From contig OU744454.1 of NCBI GenBank assembly GCA_916610825.1, positions 6,116,188 through 6,180,187 of the forward strand: 64,000 bases of DNA. The letters are read 5' to 3'. Both the position numbers and the translations under genes were made by a program. A model generated the notes under the pieces. It searched no databases. It had not been told where the DNA came from and saw only the letters and a program-made list of their open reading frames with translations. Of this stretch, positions 21,736-33,600 are shown in pieces. Each line of letters opens with the position of its first letter. Positions within the stretch are counted from its first letter, which is position 1. Origin of the DNA: Haliclystus octoradiatus. Its lineage: Eukaryota > Cnidaria > Staurozoa > Stauromedusae > Haliclystidae.

Positions 21736-23814
21736 CAGGCGCGGATCCAGACGGGTGCACGTAGGTCAAATGCCACCCCTAAATTTTTCGGTAAAATTTA
21801 AAGATGACGTCACTATAAAATCACGTCATCGTTCATTTGTTAATGATGAATTTATTTTGTATTTTGATCAAAATTATCATTCCTTTTTATCTTCTGTTCA
21901 ATTATTTTTAACGATAAACTTTCAATATTTAATGTTCGTATTTATTTTGTAATAAATGATCGTAATCGTATTGAATTCAATGTTCAGCTTTTAACGTTTT
22001 GATTCCCTCAGAAGTTGTACTAAATTACGTAATATACTGAAGTCAAGCGGGGCTGCGGTGTGCTGCGGCAGTAGAAAAGACCCACACGAGCGTCACGACT
22101 ACAGTTTTGCGGTCTTAAAAAATCTATTGTTTATAACTCTGTCTATTGTTTCTGTCTCAAATTTTTTTAACAATTGACCTACCGTCGGCGAGCTCGTTGC
22201 CAAAGAGAAAACAGGACTGACCTACTCATCCGGGAGCTATTTTGACCACCCATCCCACTTCTTTTGTGCGTTCGAATCACCGATTGGTGAATTGGCTGAA
22301 AAAATAACAATTGACCTACCCACGTGGTAGTTTTGACCTACAGAATTTGAGGAAATTTTGCCTGTGTTTCAGGGTCGTAATCTCAAAAATATGTTCGCAA
22401 ATATGTTCGCAGAAATTGCACGCGTTGTGCTCAGTCTTGATATCTGATTGGATAAATTCAAAGTAACTTCACATGGCGGTTCTAGATATTTCTGCAGTTT
22501 TATTCAACGGTCTTGTTCTCGTGTGACTATCAGCGTTGAAGCATCAGAACAAATTCAAAGCAAATCTACTCTGCTATAAACCATGTTTATTGCAATGGTC
22601 ATGAAGAAAGAGACAAACCATGTTTATTGCAATGGTCATGACGACAGAGATTACCTATTTTATCAAGACTTTCTTTGAATTATTACGAATTGATCCCTAA
22701 TCAACAACGAGATATTTTTGGAAGAATGAATTGGAAGGCAGATAGATTTACACGCAGAAATTATATGCAGTAATTAGAAATTGTACAAACTGGTAGAGAA
22801 CTCGGAGGAAATGTGTAAGTACGTCTGTTATATAAATAACGTTGTTTATATCATTTCAACCTGAACTCAATTGTGTCGCAATTTCCAAGGTCGACAAAGA
22901 ATAAATAAATTTGAACCTGACAAAAGCAACCAGAAAGAGGGCAAAGTCAGATAAGCCATAACAATTGTTTATATTTGAAATAATTGTGATTGTAGTTCTG
23001 ATTTGATTTAATTTCGATTTACAGTGTTATGAGAATGAAATTTCAAAATTAAAATTGCGTGTCTCGAAACTGTAATTTGTCATAGACATGTGTTCAAAGC
23101 ATGTCACTACTGTGTTTGAATTTGTCACGCTATTGGATTCTTCTGACTGCTTGTCCGTCCTTTTTGGGTTCATTTTGCTGCTATTAGTCTCTTGCAAATT
23201 GTTGCAAATCTAACCTGGCATCAAAATTTGAGTACCGGAAATAGAAAGCACAACAAGCCGGCCCAACTGTTAACATGAAATATAAGGCAATGGAACTCAA
23301 TGCTACAACTATTTACCTTGAAAACTTTATACCTGGAATAGACAATGAACTTAGCTTTGTGGATTTCTTGATCAAAATGGTAAACTCACTTCAAATACCA
23401 GGACTATAGGGATTTCTAATAAAATGGAACAGCTTATAATCGATATAAATCCCGGATAAATTCATCAATTTTATATAACACTACACCCTTTCAAGAGTGG
23501 ATATTCACTTATAGTTCATGTGTGTATGTTTTATTTGTGGATTGTCATTTTTTTAATGTTGCAGATTGTAGCTGAATTGTATATTGGATATTAAAGACTA
23601 ATTCTTGATGAAGTGAAGTTCAATATAATTATATATATTTAACTCAAAATAACCATTACAATTTAACATTTATTGTCATTGTATGTTTATCGTTATGTGA
23701 TTTTTTGACTGACTCCTTTCTTCTTACTCAATCTTTCTTTGGTGTACAAAATGGGCGTGGCAAATGACGTAATTAATTTTGACCCCCATAAAATAATTCC
23801 TGGATCCGCGCCTG
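21736..23814. mobile_element. hAT-like non-autonomous element with perfect TSD
   Basis: 2,079 bp between CAGGCGCGGATCCAG and its complement CTGGATCCGCGCCTG, flanked by TTTGTCAT at 21728-21735 and 23815-23822. An 8-bp duplication plus CAG-type ends fit the hAT superfamily. It has no transposase-length frame. A 26-bp word starting AACCATGTTTATTGCAATGG is duplicated at about 22580 and 22617. Confidence 0.82.
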
Positions 23815-23822
23815 TTTGTCAT

Positions 23823-25210
23823 TGACTGTACATGTGTCGGCTTCTGACTTTAAAAATCAAATTCCAACAGGAGTCAAGTTTCGAGAAGGAAAAGTAAGTG
23901 ATATAATTGTTTTCTTTTGTTATTTTTTTCGGAATTTGAGGGATTAACATATAATTACAGAGCTAACGTGTGGGATTCTTGCTGTGTTGCTGGCTACTGT
24001 AGTATTTGTTGAGAACTATGAACTGGGACTCTGAGCTCCGACTAGGCCTAGCCTATTAAAACTTCAAGGTTGCGGTCAGTCTGTAAGCGAACTTCGTGAC
24101 GTCTTCATTGTAACAAGTATCATCAGACAGCATGGTTATTAAGATAAAAACTCACCTTGAAACTATACCTAACACAAATCCAAACACTAGCACGAAAAAT
24201 CGCAAGTGTAGGCCTAATAAGAAAGTCAGGATTTTGATTTCGTAGAAGTCAGGATTGCCAGCTCCTGTTACAGACTTACAGTTTCTTGTGTGTGTTTTTC
24301 CACAGAAATCGTAAATATTTGATCCTAGATCCACAAGGTCGTCTTGCTCATTTCATAGAAAGGAGCCAAAGTCCAATATCAGTACAAAAAGACTGGGACT
24401 AGTGACCATGTCTATTCACAAAAGCTCGTAGAAAACGCACGGGGAAAAAGCTAGCTTCCTCATCCCATAGTTGCTGATCCACAACAAAACAAAGCGACGT
24501 GCCACAATGAACACGTACAGTAACTAACTGAGACAAAAGACAGGTACAAGAGACATGTGGTATTTTTATACAGGGCTGATTCAGTTAACACTGGGGGATG
24601 TGATCCTTCCCCAGCCTGCAGATAAAGGCAGTTTTCGCTGAGATCTCGGGTGCGCAACAGCCAATACTTTGTTGACATTTGACCGTAAAATATCTAAAGA
24701 TCGTTGAATCTCGGGTGCGCCATTGCCATAATCTGTAGACTGGAGCCTTCCCCCAATAAAGTTTTTTAACAAATATTCCGATAAGAAATGACAGAGATAT
24801 CAATGTTATGTCTGTCTATTCTGCAACATGTTAATTTTTGTGACTAAAAAGTAAAATTTTGTTTGAACTATTTAAAAAAAAAACAGTAGTGACGTAAGAA
24901 AAATAAATTAGAAAACATTGGTATCTCTGTTAATATTTATCTGTTTGGCATCAACTTTTCATCAATCAATTAGTTTTCTTTTGAAAATTAAATGTAAGCT
25001 AATATGGTGATTTAATAAATAAAAACTGTAAATTCATTCACATCATGTTTACATGCCAGTTCTGCTTTGTAATGCTATAGGCCTACTGCCAAATCGAGAA
25101 AATTGCAATTTGCGCGCTTGAGATTGAATGAAATATAGTTGAATTCCTCCGTAGGAAAAGGTGCTGTGCGGATGAGATCTCAGGCGCTCACAACAAACTT
25201 TTCAATCTGG
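23823..25210. other. Region downstream of LicD gene
   Basis: AT-rich unique sequence plus the palindrome-ended repeat at 24608-24745. No exon with splice sites was found. Confidence 0.45.
24608..24745. repeat. Palindrome-ended dispersed repeat, second copy
   Basis: Closely matches 5485-5625: AGCCTGCAGATAAAGGCAG..., GTGCGCAACAGC, GACCGTAAAATATCTAAA, ...AATCTGTAGACTGG. Confidence 0.65.
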
Positions 25211-26191
25211 CTATACTGTACAAGAACGCATTCCATTCTTGCGTTTCAAATAATCAAAATATGTTTTATTTAAATTGGCTAATTCATAACACGTCATCCA
25301 GGAAATAGCGACATAATATGTTCTTTGATGATAAGGTGTTGGTAATTCTAAAAAATTACCATATCGATTCCTCAATAATAAATCAACACTTTTAGGTGCG
25401 AAGAATGTTAAATCTTCAAAAGTAACTTCAGTCAATGGAAATATATCTTTACTTTCAAATTTAAAATAACGTAATAAATCTTGTAATACACCTGGTGAAA
25501 TTTCATCTAAGACTCTTACATCAATATAATTTCCTTCTGTGTGATTGCAAGGATAATCATAGCAATAAAATCCACAAGTGCTGATATCTCTTAATTTTGC
25601 TTCAATATAAAGTATATCTACTCGACCGTATTCATAATCTGTTTCAGTTGTCTGTAGAAAAATATCAGCAGGGAAATCTTTAAGTGATTTTAAAAATATG
25701 TTGTAATCTTTTCTTAATATAAATACATCAACATCTTCATCCCAGGGAACAAATTTACCATTTCTTCTTGCCCCAATTAATGCACCGCCCCATAACCAAT
25801 ATTGAAATTGATATTTAATTGACAATAGATGAAAAACTTGTAATAATCTACCAACAGATAATTGCATTTGTCTGACCATAGTTTCACCAAGATGATTTAC
25901 ATTTGGGCAGTTGATTTTTTCATTATCATTTAGCTGACAAGGATTCAAAAGCTTCCCAAGTGATTTAAACCTCTTAGTTGGTTGATGATAATCTATTTCT
26001 CTTCCGTCATTCATCTTTACTTTACGATCTACACATTTTTCTGATGGAAGTTCTTCAACTTTTTCTGTAGATAAATTGTAGTTTATGAGATAGATGACAG
26101 TTGCTACAGCTGTAACTAATAGAATAGTAGTTAATTTTGTGCCCTTTCTATCATGCCCAAAGGAAGTTAACAAGCTATTGACGGCGGCCAT
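25211..26191 (-). CDS. LicD-domain protein (FKRP/fukutin-type family), intronless
   Basis: 326 residues in one exon, ATG at 26191. Residues 20-38 form a single hydrophobic anchor after a basic N-terminus, so it is probably a type II Golgi or ER membrane protein facing the lumen. Residues 134-156 (WGGALIGARRNGKFVPW then DEDVDV) are the LicD family signature; Asp151, Asp153 and Asp155 are the likely metal/nucleotide-binding acids. The fold is a nucleotidyltransferase used by bacterial LicD and animal fukutin/FKRP to transfer phospho-sugars or phosphocholine. Several cysteines (86, 95, 206, 210, 215) suggest disulfides. It is shorter than human FKRP and may be one of the unnamed invertebrate LicD proteins; the substrate is not predictable. 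It lies between Rab A and Rab B on the same strand. Confidence 0.85.
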   Translation of the reverse strand: MAAVNSLLTSFGHDRKGTKLTTILLVTAVATVIYLINYNLSTEKVEELPSEKCVDRKVKMNDGREIDYHQPTKRFKSLGKLLNPCQLNDNEKINCPNVNHLGETMVRQMQLSVGRLLQVFHLLSIKYQFQYWLWGGALIGARRNGKFVPWDEDVDVFILRKDYNIFLKSLKDFPADIFLQTTETDYEYGRVDILYIEAKLRDISTCGFYCYDYPCNHTEGNYIDVRVLDEISPGVLQDLLRYFKFESKDIFPLTEVTFEDLTFFAPKSVDLLLRNRYGNFLELPTPYHQRTYYVAISWMTCYELANLNKTYFDYLKRKNGMRSCTV

Positions 26192-26195
26192 CTTG
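26183..26195 (-). promoter_or_regulatory. YY1-like element over the LicD start codon
   Basis: The minus strand reads CAAGATGGCCGCC, with the ATG at 26191. It is one base from the AAGATGGCGGC element known to bind YY1 at transcription or translation starts of short-leader genes. It also gives a good Kozak context (A at -3, G at +4). Confidence 0.4.
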
Positions 26196-26609
26196 CAAGT
26201 TTGGTTTTGAATTTAAGTCTGGGGCACAGTTATGAAAAACAAATGCCCGATATATCGGTGGATATTAAATGTAGTTAGGAGTCTGCAAACCATCGCCGAT
26301 ATCAAATGCTTGCAAATGAAAGTTTGCATGTATGTATGTATGTATTTTGTAGCACAATGTTTTAGATATGATTTGTAGCTAACATCGATGATGTGATTTT
26401 CAAACTGTGAATCTTTACACAATTGATTGTGTATGAATTGAAATGAAGAGTTATAAGAAATCAAAAGTCAAACTTGATATCCCTTACTACTGCGCAACAC
26501 AACAACACCTAACTCAGACAGTATTGCATCAGAAAGGGCACCCGGTCATAACACGTCTAACACACATCTCGAGCACTAACCAGCCACCCCGGTGAATAAG
26601 TTTTGTTAC

Positions 26610-26985
26610 TCTGTTGAATTGACTTAACGCTGTATATAAAAGCCACCTGTCTATAGTGGTCACTTGACGCTGTATGTAAAGACCACCTGTCTATAGTGGT
26701 CACTTGAAGCTTTATGTAAAGGCCACCTGTATATGTGGTCATTTTTGTAGTATCCGAAACATGTTGATAGTCTGTTGAATTAACCCTGAATGTAAAGGCC
26801 ACCTGTATATAGCGGTCATTTAACATTGTATGTTGAGGCCATCTGTCTATAGTGGTCACTTGAAACTGTGTGTAAAGGCCATCTGTCTATAGTGGTCACT
26901 TAACATTGTATGTTGAGGCCATCTGTCTATAGTAGTCAATCTATCTAAATTCAAAAGATTATTATATTCAGGTCTCACTGTAATT
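26610..26985 (-). repeat. Tandem array derived from family T MITE
   Basis: Seven to eight units of about 40 bp, each with TGTATGTAAAGGCCACCTGT and CTATAGTGGTCA. The words are those of the family T MITE, so the array looks like an internal expansion of one copy, upstream of the LicD start. Confidence 0.75.
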
Positions 26986-27514
26986 ATTAAAATTCAGAAT
27001 TTCATAGCTCAATTTTGATTACCCAACAAACATTGAAATTAAAATTCAGATTAAAATTCTCTTAAATAATTATAAAGTAGCAATAATTGCTACATCTTAC
27101 ATTTGCATTTATATCAAAAAGATTATATATATAATATATTGGAAGACATATAGATATAAAGATATTTAGAAAAATACATCTTGTAAAAAAAATAATCGGA
27201 CAATTTATTATTTTTGGTAAAGTAAAGTGCAAATATTCAGCGAATACGCATATGAACGACCTAACATTTACTAACAATAATAAGGTGTCCAGCGACCGCA
27301 CCTCTATCCAATTCATATTTTGTTTAGAAGAAACCCCACATGTTGCCAAACACTATCAATGAAGGATGTGTATTTCTTATAAACGTATGTCGAAGAAATG
27401 TCTTTTTTTTCAAATAAAAATATGCTGTTTTTTTACTGTTTCGGTTTCAAATGTTATTGAATTATTAAAATAATGATTCTTAGTACTGTATATGAAATTA
27501 AATAAATTGTAGTA

Positions 27515-27520
27515 TTTATT
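27515..27520 (-). other. Candidate poly(A) signal of Rab B
   Basis: AATAAA on the minus strand, about 35 nt beyond the Rab B stop codon. Confidence 0.4.
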
Positions 27521-27554
27521 GATTTAAAATGTATATATAATAGCTTTAAATAAT

Positions 27555-27686
27555 TTATATTAATACACAGCAAGGTATCAATTTTCGTTTCTTTATATGT
27601 GGTATAAGTTCATCGGTTGGACTACCTTGCGATGATGATTGTGTGTGACCTTGATCGTCAATATCTGCTGATTTCAGATGAGGTCT
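27555..27686 (-). CDS. Rab B exon 8 (tail, CCVLI)
   Basis: 44 codons including stop; ends IPHIKKRKLIPCCVLI. Acceptor ATTTTAG|AGACC. Confidence 0.8.
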   Translation of the reverse strand, partial: RPHLKSADIDDQGHTQSSSQGSPTDELIPHIKKRKLIPCCVLI

Positions 27687-30600
27687 CTAAAATAATAAAT
27701 TGCATAGTAGCATACAATAATAAGAACAACAACAAGTTTGAATATTTTCGTAACGATTTGAGAAAAAGTAGCGGCACCATCACACGTATTGAAACAGTAC
27801 TGCCCTACCGAAGGCGCCAGTACCACTCTTCCATTTCTAGAGATGTGGTTCTTTTCGCTAAGAGCAGTGATTGTAAATACTATATACTGATCTCAGCCGT
27901 GGCACTGCAGATCAATTTCAACAGATTTCATGGCAGATAGGCCTTGCTCGTCAATGTACAACAATGCACAGAAGCTACTTGCAATGCAATTCCCTCTGAA
28001 CCATTCCATCTGCAGTACTCATTTGATGTTTTAGATAAAGTGAAGGATGAGTTGACCTTTGGGGGATTTGAACCACAGTCGATCAGATATGATAAGATGG
28101 AAAGTTCGGTTGCTCTATCATCCGAGCTAATCCTCCCTTAGATTCAATCCATTTATGATATAATCGGGTCTGTTTAATATCCTCAATTGTTCTGTCGTGT
28201 CATGTGGTCTGCTATCGATGGATCTCTAGATAGGAAGTGCATACAAACGTTATCTAGCTTCAATAATTTTGTGTTTGAGTAGTAGTCTTCTTAAACCGTG
28301 GTGCAATGCAAGATTTTCCTCACACATCCGTCTATATGCATACTCTATAATTCGCGAATGAATAGGGTCTGTGACACAGACTAGAGAAAAATTTGATTTA
28401 GTAATAATAAAAAATCAACTTTGGACATTGCTAGAGTGACCACTAGAATGAGAAACAAAAATGAAATGTTTGACTCTCATTCTAATAAATGCTCTGATTA
28501 TTTTCATTGAGCATTATACCAAGAACTGGTATGAAACAATCCCACTATTATTATTATAATATTATTATTATAGTTACCACTATAAACACCACTGTGAAAA
28601 ACAATTCAAGAGTTCATGAACGTTAAATGACCCCAAATTTTCATGGATTGTTCATGAACAGCTCATGATAATTCACAAAGCGCTGCTAGTGTTCTCCCTA
28701 CATGAAATGTGGGATCACAGCTTGAAGCAGACAAGAAGGTTTCGATATTTGGGGTCAAACTCTTCTTACTTAAAAAGCATATAAATCGGACAAAAATATA
28801 ATTAACATTATCAAAATTATGTGATGCTACGGTAAAAAAATTAGGAATCAAAAATTTACCAAAATCGATTTAAATGAGGTGCTGAACGTCATAACAGTAT
28901 ATCAGAAATAGAAAGTATTTAAATGGAATAGATTGAGAGCTTGCCATTTGGATTGAGCGTGACAGCGCTTGATGAATTAGGGCCATTTAAAGTTCATGAA
29001 CTGTTTATGAACCCCTAAATTGTCTTTTGCAGCGGCGGGGGTCCTTCTTCTGGTGAGGAACACTTACGCGGCGTAAGAATACAGGTAATAGATAATTGAG
29101 ACAGTAGACAAAATCAAATGATATTATAATTTAAACACTCTTACCACATAAGTATCAAAAAGTTGATTTGCAATTGTCAAGAATACCTAGGGTTGAAATA
29201 TATTTATTAAATATTACATTGAAATGCAAATTGAAAATGTGTAGAGTTTTGTATGAGATTGTGTTTATTACATGTTGACTCTACAAAGGTTGACATAGAA
29301 AGAGGGCGATTACATATTAAAGCGATTATTGACATGTAGAGAATGACTAGCAGGCCTACAAACGGAAGTTATAACATATATAAACCACTACAAATGCAAT
29401 CAAGGAATGATTGAAGAATAAATATATATTAAAGGGGCAAGATTGACCGGCGACCGCTGCGAGCACAAGTTGAATTTATGCTTAGCGTAATTCAACCGTC
29501 TCGCTTTGAAACTATTGTTATACGCAGGCCTAATCTGTTATAAATTCATGTCAACAATGTACATTGTGTTATGAACAATAAACATGCACGTGATCCCAAG
29601 TGCGTAGCGCCTGCCGGTCAATTTTGCTCCTTTAAATTATAAAACGGAAAAGTAGGTGTTGATAACTTTGAATCGGCTTCAAACTTTGAGCAATCAACAT
29701 TTTAGTTATTTACATTAGAATTAATTTTTTCACAAGAAACCCCCGTATGTTCTTCCTTAGCATAATTACTACTACAAAACATGTTCAATTGTTCATATCT
29801 GTGAGAGGCTAAGAGACATTGACAGTAAGTTAATAGGAATGATTTTGACGGATTATATTTTTTCCAGTTCAAAAAAACAATAAATAAACTTATGTTATTT
29901 CAGTAAATTCAGATACTTTCATTTGAAATAATCCAATTTTAAGCATGAAATGAATTCTCTGCTTCAGCTCCAATGTTATGGAATAAATTATCTGATGACT
30001 TGCAGCACAATTGTCATGCACTATCTCAAATTTAAACTAAGTTGAAAACTGATTTATTTTGTATTGCTTAATGCTTATCCATAATGTAAAAATGTTATCA
30101 TCGATTTGCCAAAGTTTTTAATGTCATTATTCATCATTGTTAAATTTTTAATGATATCCATGTTAATATTGTAGGTAAATAGAAGTTGCAAAACACCTAG
30201 AACATGAAGATATAGGCGCTATATGAATGATAGATTATTATATCATAAAATTATTATTCTATTGTGTGCTTGTACAGATAGGATAAACTATTAGTAGTCA
30301 TCGACCTACAGGTTAATATGAAAATCGAACGAAATTGAGCAATTCAATTCGTTGAATATGTTCGAACTCATAGTTGTGTTTCAATGCATTAAAATACATT
30401 AAAATTCATGTTATTTTTATTCTTTTTTTTTGGATTTATCATTTTTCCACAAACCGGGTAAGCTTGCAGCTTTTTTTCACCGGGGTGGTTAGTTAATTTG
30501 TTAGTATTTTGAAGCCTGTGTGTGTTTAATAGCCGGATGCCCTTCCTGACGCCAACCTATAGTGCTAAGGCCAGGAATTGAACCTGAGACCCCGTGGTCC

Positions 30601-33600
30601 CATGCCCTAGCCATACATCAAGGCCGCATTTTTTAATTATATGTTCCAAAATTGACCTGTTAATCAATGACGAAAACAAGGAAATGAATGATCTCAGGCA
30701 CAATGAATAACTTCATAATGACATCACCTTTGATCAATAACTGTTACAAATATGAACTGTTACATTTAAAACTATTTATACCTCAATATGTAGTGTTTGT
30801 TTTTGTTGCAATCAATTCTCCAGAGATGTTATTAAAAAAACTGTTAGAGAATGTAAACCAACTGTAGCCTACAGTGATTACCGATATTAAATAATTAAGC
30901 TGAGTATGAGCACGTAATTTGTATATTTGATATCACTACCAGCACCAAAACCATGAAAATGCCATGAAAGTGTTGTGAAAACACAATAAAAATGTAAAAA
31001 AGTGAAAACCACAATTTTTTTAAGTCATGAAAAAGTTTGAAACCATGAAAACATCTATATTCACAATATAAACCATGAAAATGCCATGAAAGTGTTGTGA
31101 AAACACAATAAATATGTAAAAAAGTGAAAACCACAATTTTTGTAAGTCATGAAAAAGTTTGAAACCATGAAAACATCTATATTCACAATATAAAATGTGA
31201 AAACGCAATGAAAACGCAATGAAAATTTTAACAATTTTTTTCATGGTTTTGGTGTCAGTATAGTGTGTTTTACCTATCTACAAATAAATAATAAATAGTA
31301 AAAAATTAAGCTGAGAATGATTGCATAACTTTTTTTTATGTGATGTGTAACCTGGCTATATAGTGTACCTCACCTGTGACACATTTTCACCAGTCCTGCT
31401 GCTTGTTGTCAGATGGGTAGCTTGGCTTAATTTAAATGATAGCTAGAAAGATAAAATTAAAGATAATACAATGATTTGATTTGTAAGGACATAATTGCTT
31501 AATCTTTTCTCTTACGTCTAGTCAGATTGAACCTATTGAAAATGTGCACTGTTGTCAGACATATCATTGATAACATTCTAGTCAATGTTTTAAGATAGAC
31601 CAATGTACTTGCTTATTTAAATGTAGAATATTCTAGTACAAAATTACCGCGTCACTGGAATGATCTACCTGGGGATATTAGATACTTAGAAGATATTTAC
31701 AACTTTAAAAAACAATTAAAGACATATTTATTTAAAAAGGCCTATCCTTGATTTTATTCTATATTATGGACATCAATAAATTTAAAACAAGTTTTTTCCT
31801 GTACCTGTAAATATTATTAAATTTTATCGAAATGTAAATTGCACTTTTAAATATATTTATTCAATTTTTAATCTGCTGAGTATAGATATTTATATAATAC
31901 ACATCATGTAATTAAATAATTTAAAGACCGTTTATTTTTAAATAACTATATTTCGTTTCCAGAGTCCAAACAGGCAATTTACTTGAGCAAACTAACGGCA
32001 CAGTGAGAAGGACAATCGGTCTCCATCAACAAAACAATGTAGGAGGATTAGCTCGGATGGCAGAGCAACTGAACTTCAGATCGGATCATATCTGATCAAC
32101 TGTGGTTCAAATCCCCAGAAGGTCAACTCAGCCTTGACTTCATCTGAAACATCAAATGGTAATGTCTAAGGATGGCGGACGGAATGGTTCAGAGGGAATT
32201 GTATTGTCAGTAGCAGCGGCGCATGGTTGCGCATTGACAATCGAGACCTATCTGCTATGAAATCTGTTGAAATTGATCTGCAGTGTCGCGGTTGAGATCA
32301 ACAAAGAGCATTTAAAATCATTGCTCTTAGCGAGAGAAGCCACTCATCTAGAAATAGAGGAGTGGTACGGGTGCCTTCCCCTTCGGTAGGGCGACATTGT
32401 CTACATTACTACTTTACTATTTTTTATCAACAAAACAGCACCTACTTCAACCTTATTTCCTCCTGATTTTGGAGCATTGTATAGCATTGACCAAAAACGC
32501 ACTATGAATCACTACTTTGTCTTCACTCTTTACTCTTGGTATAACTGTGTAGTGTATATGACTGTACATGTAATTATTGAACTGTTTTGTCTTGTATATG
32601 TGAACTTGTATGCAATGTGTGATTTACGTCAGTACCCTATGTAATTCCTAATCTATCTATGTTGCCTATGTGTAAGTTGAATAATAAATTAGATCCAGTC
32701 TTGCTGGCGTTGTGTTCACTGGGTCTCAATGCCGTTACAGCAAAGCCAGCTATACGACAATTTGTACTTGTTCAGTGGCCTCCTGGAAGATTACACAGTA
32801 GTCAATGAGCCCTATTCAATTCAAGATAGAATAGTATATAAGTTACACTCTATAAAACATACTTGATCCCCACAACTACCATCCAGTACTGTGTATGAAG
32901 AATCTTTTTTGGTACCAACCAATACTTTTGGCATCCGTGAAAAGTCATCTTCTCCAATACTCTGTTAACAAATCATAAAATAAATTAATATCAATGATCA
33001 ATATCGATCTTTTGGATTTATCAAATTACCACAAACCAGCTGTGGTTGGTTAGTATTTTTGGAATGTGTGTCAGTTTAATGAATGGATGCCTTTCCTGAG
33101 GCCAACCAACCAACAGTGCTTCTACCAGTGATTGAACCCAAGACCCTGCAGATCAAGGCCCAACGCCCTAACAGCTACACTAAGGCTCCATGTCAACAAT
33201 CTAATATTAAGTTGTTGAAATACCGATCTGGATATAAATTATTGATGTGGTGTCTCAGTGTAGTGGTTAGGACGTTGGACCTCGGCATGCAGGGTTTTGG
33301 GTTCCATCCCAGGCAGGAGCACTATTGGTTGGCATCAGGAAAGGCATGCGGCTATTAAACACACACACAAATCAAAATATACAAAATTAACCGGCCACAC
33401 TGGTGAAAAAAGCTGTGGGTTTACTCAAGGTATGTGGATTAATGATAAATAAAAAATGTAATAATGATGTGGCCTTTAGTTCAAGCTCCTCTCACCACTC
33501 ACATCAACTCAATTTTGATTTAATTTTAGCATTACTATGGTAAGCTCCCTCGCAGTTTCTTAGGCTACATTTACACGAGAGCAAAAACTCAGGTTTTCAA

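Noticed and set aside
30790..30840. Candidate Rab B exon reading FFNNISGEL on the minus strand
   Set aside because: Seven T residues put it out of phase after the CAG exon end and it meets a stop; the 29145-29186 exon (VFLTIANQLF) fits phase, splice sites and the Rab last helix.
31020..31244. 74-79 codon minus-strand frames (Phe/His-rich)
   Set aside because: They lie in the 122-bp tandem duplication; repeat-driven open frames without coding character.
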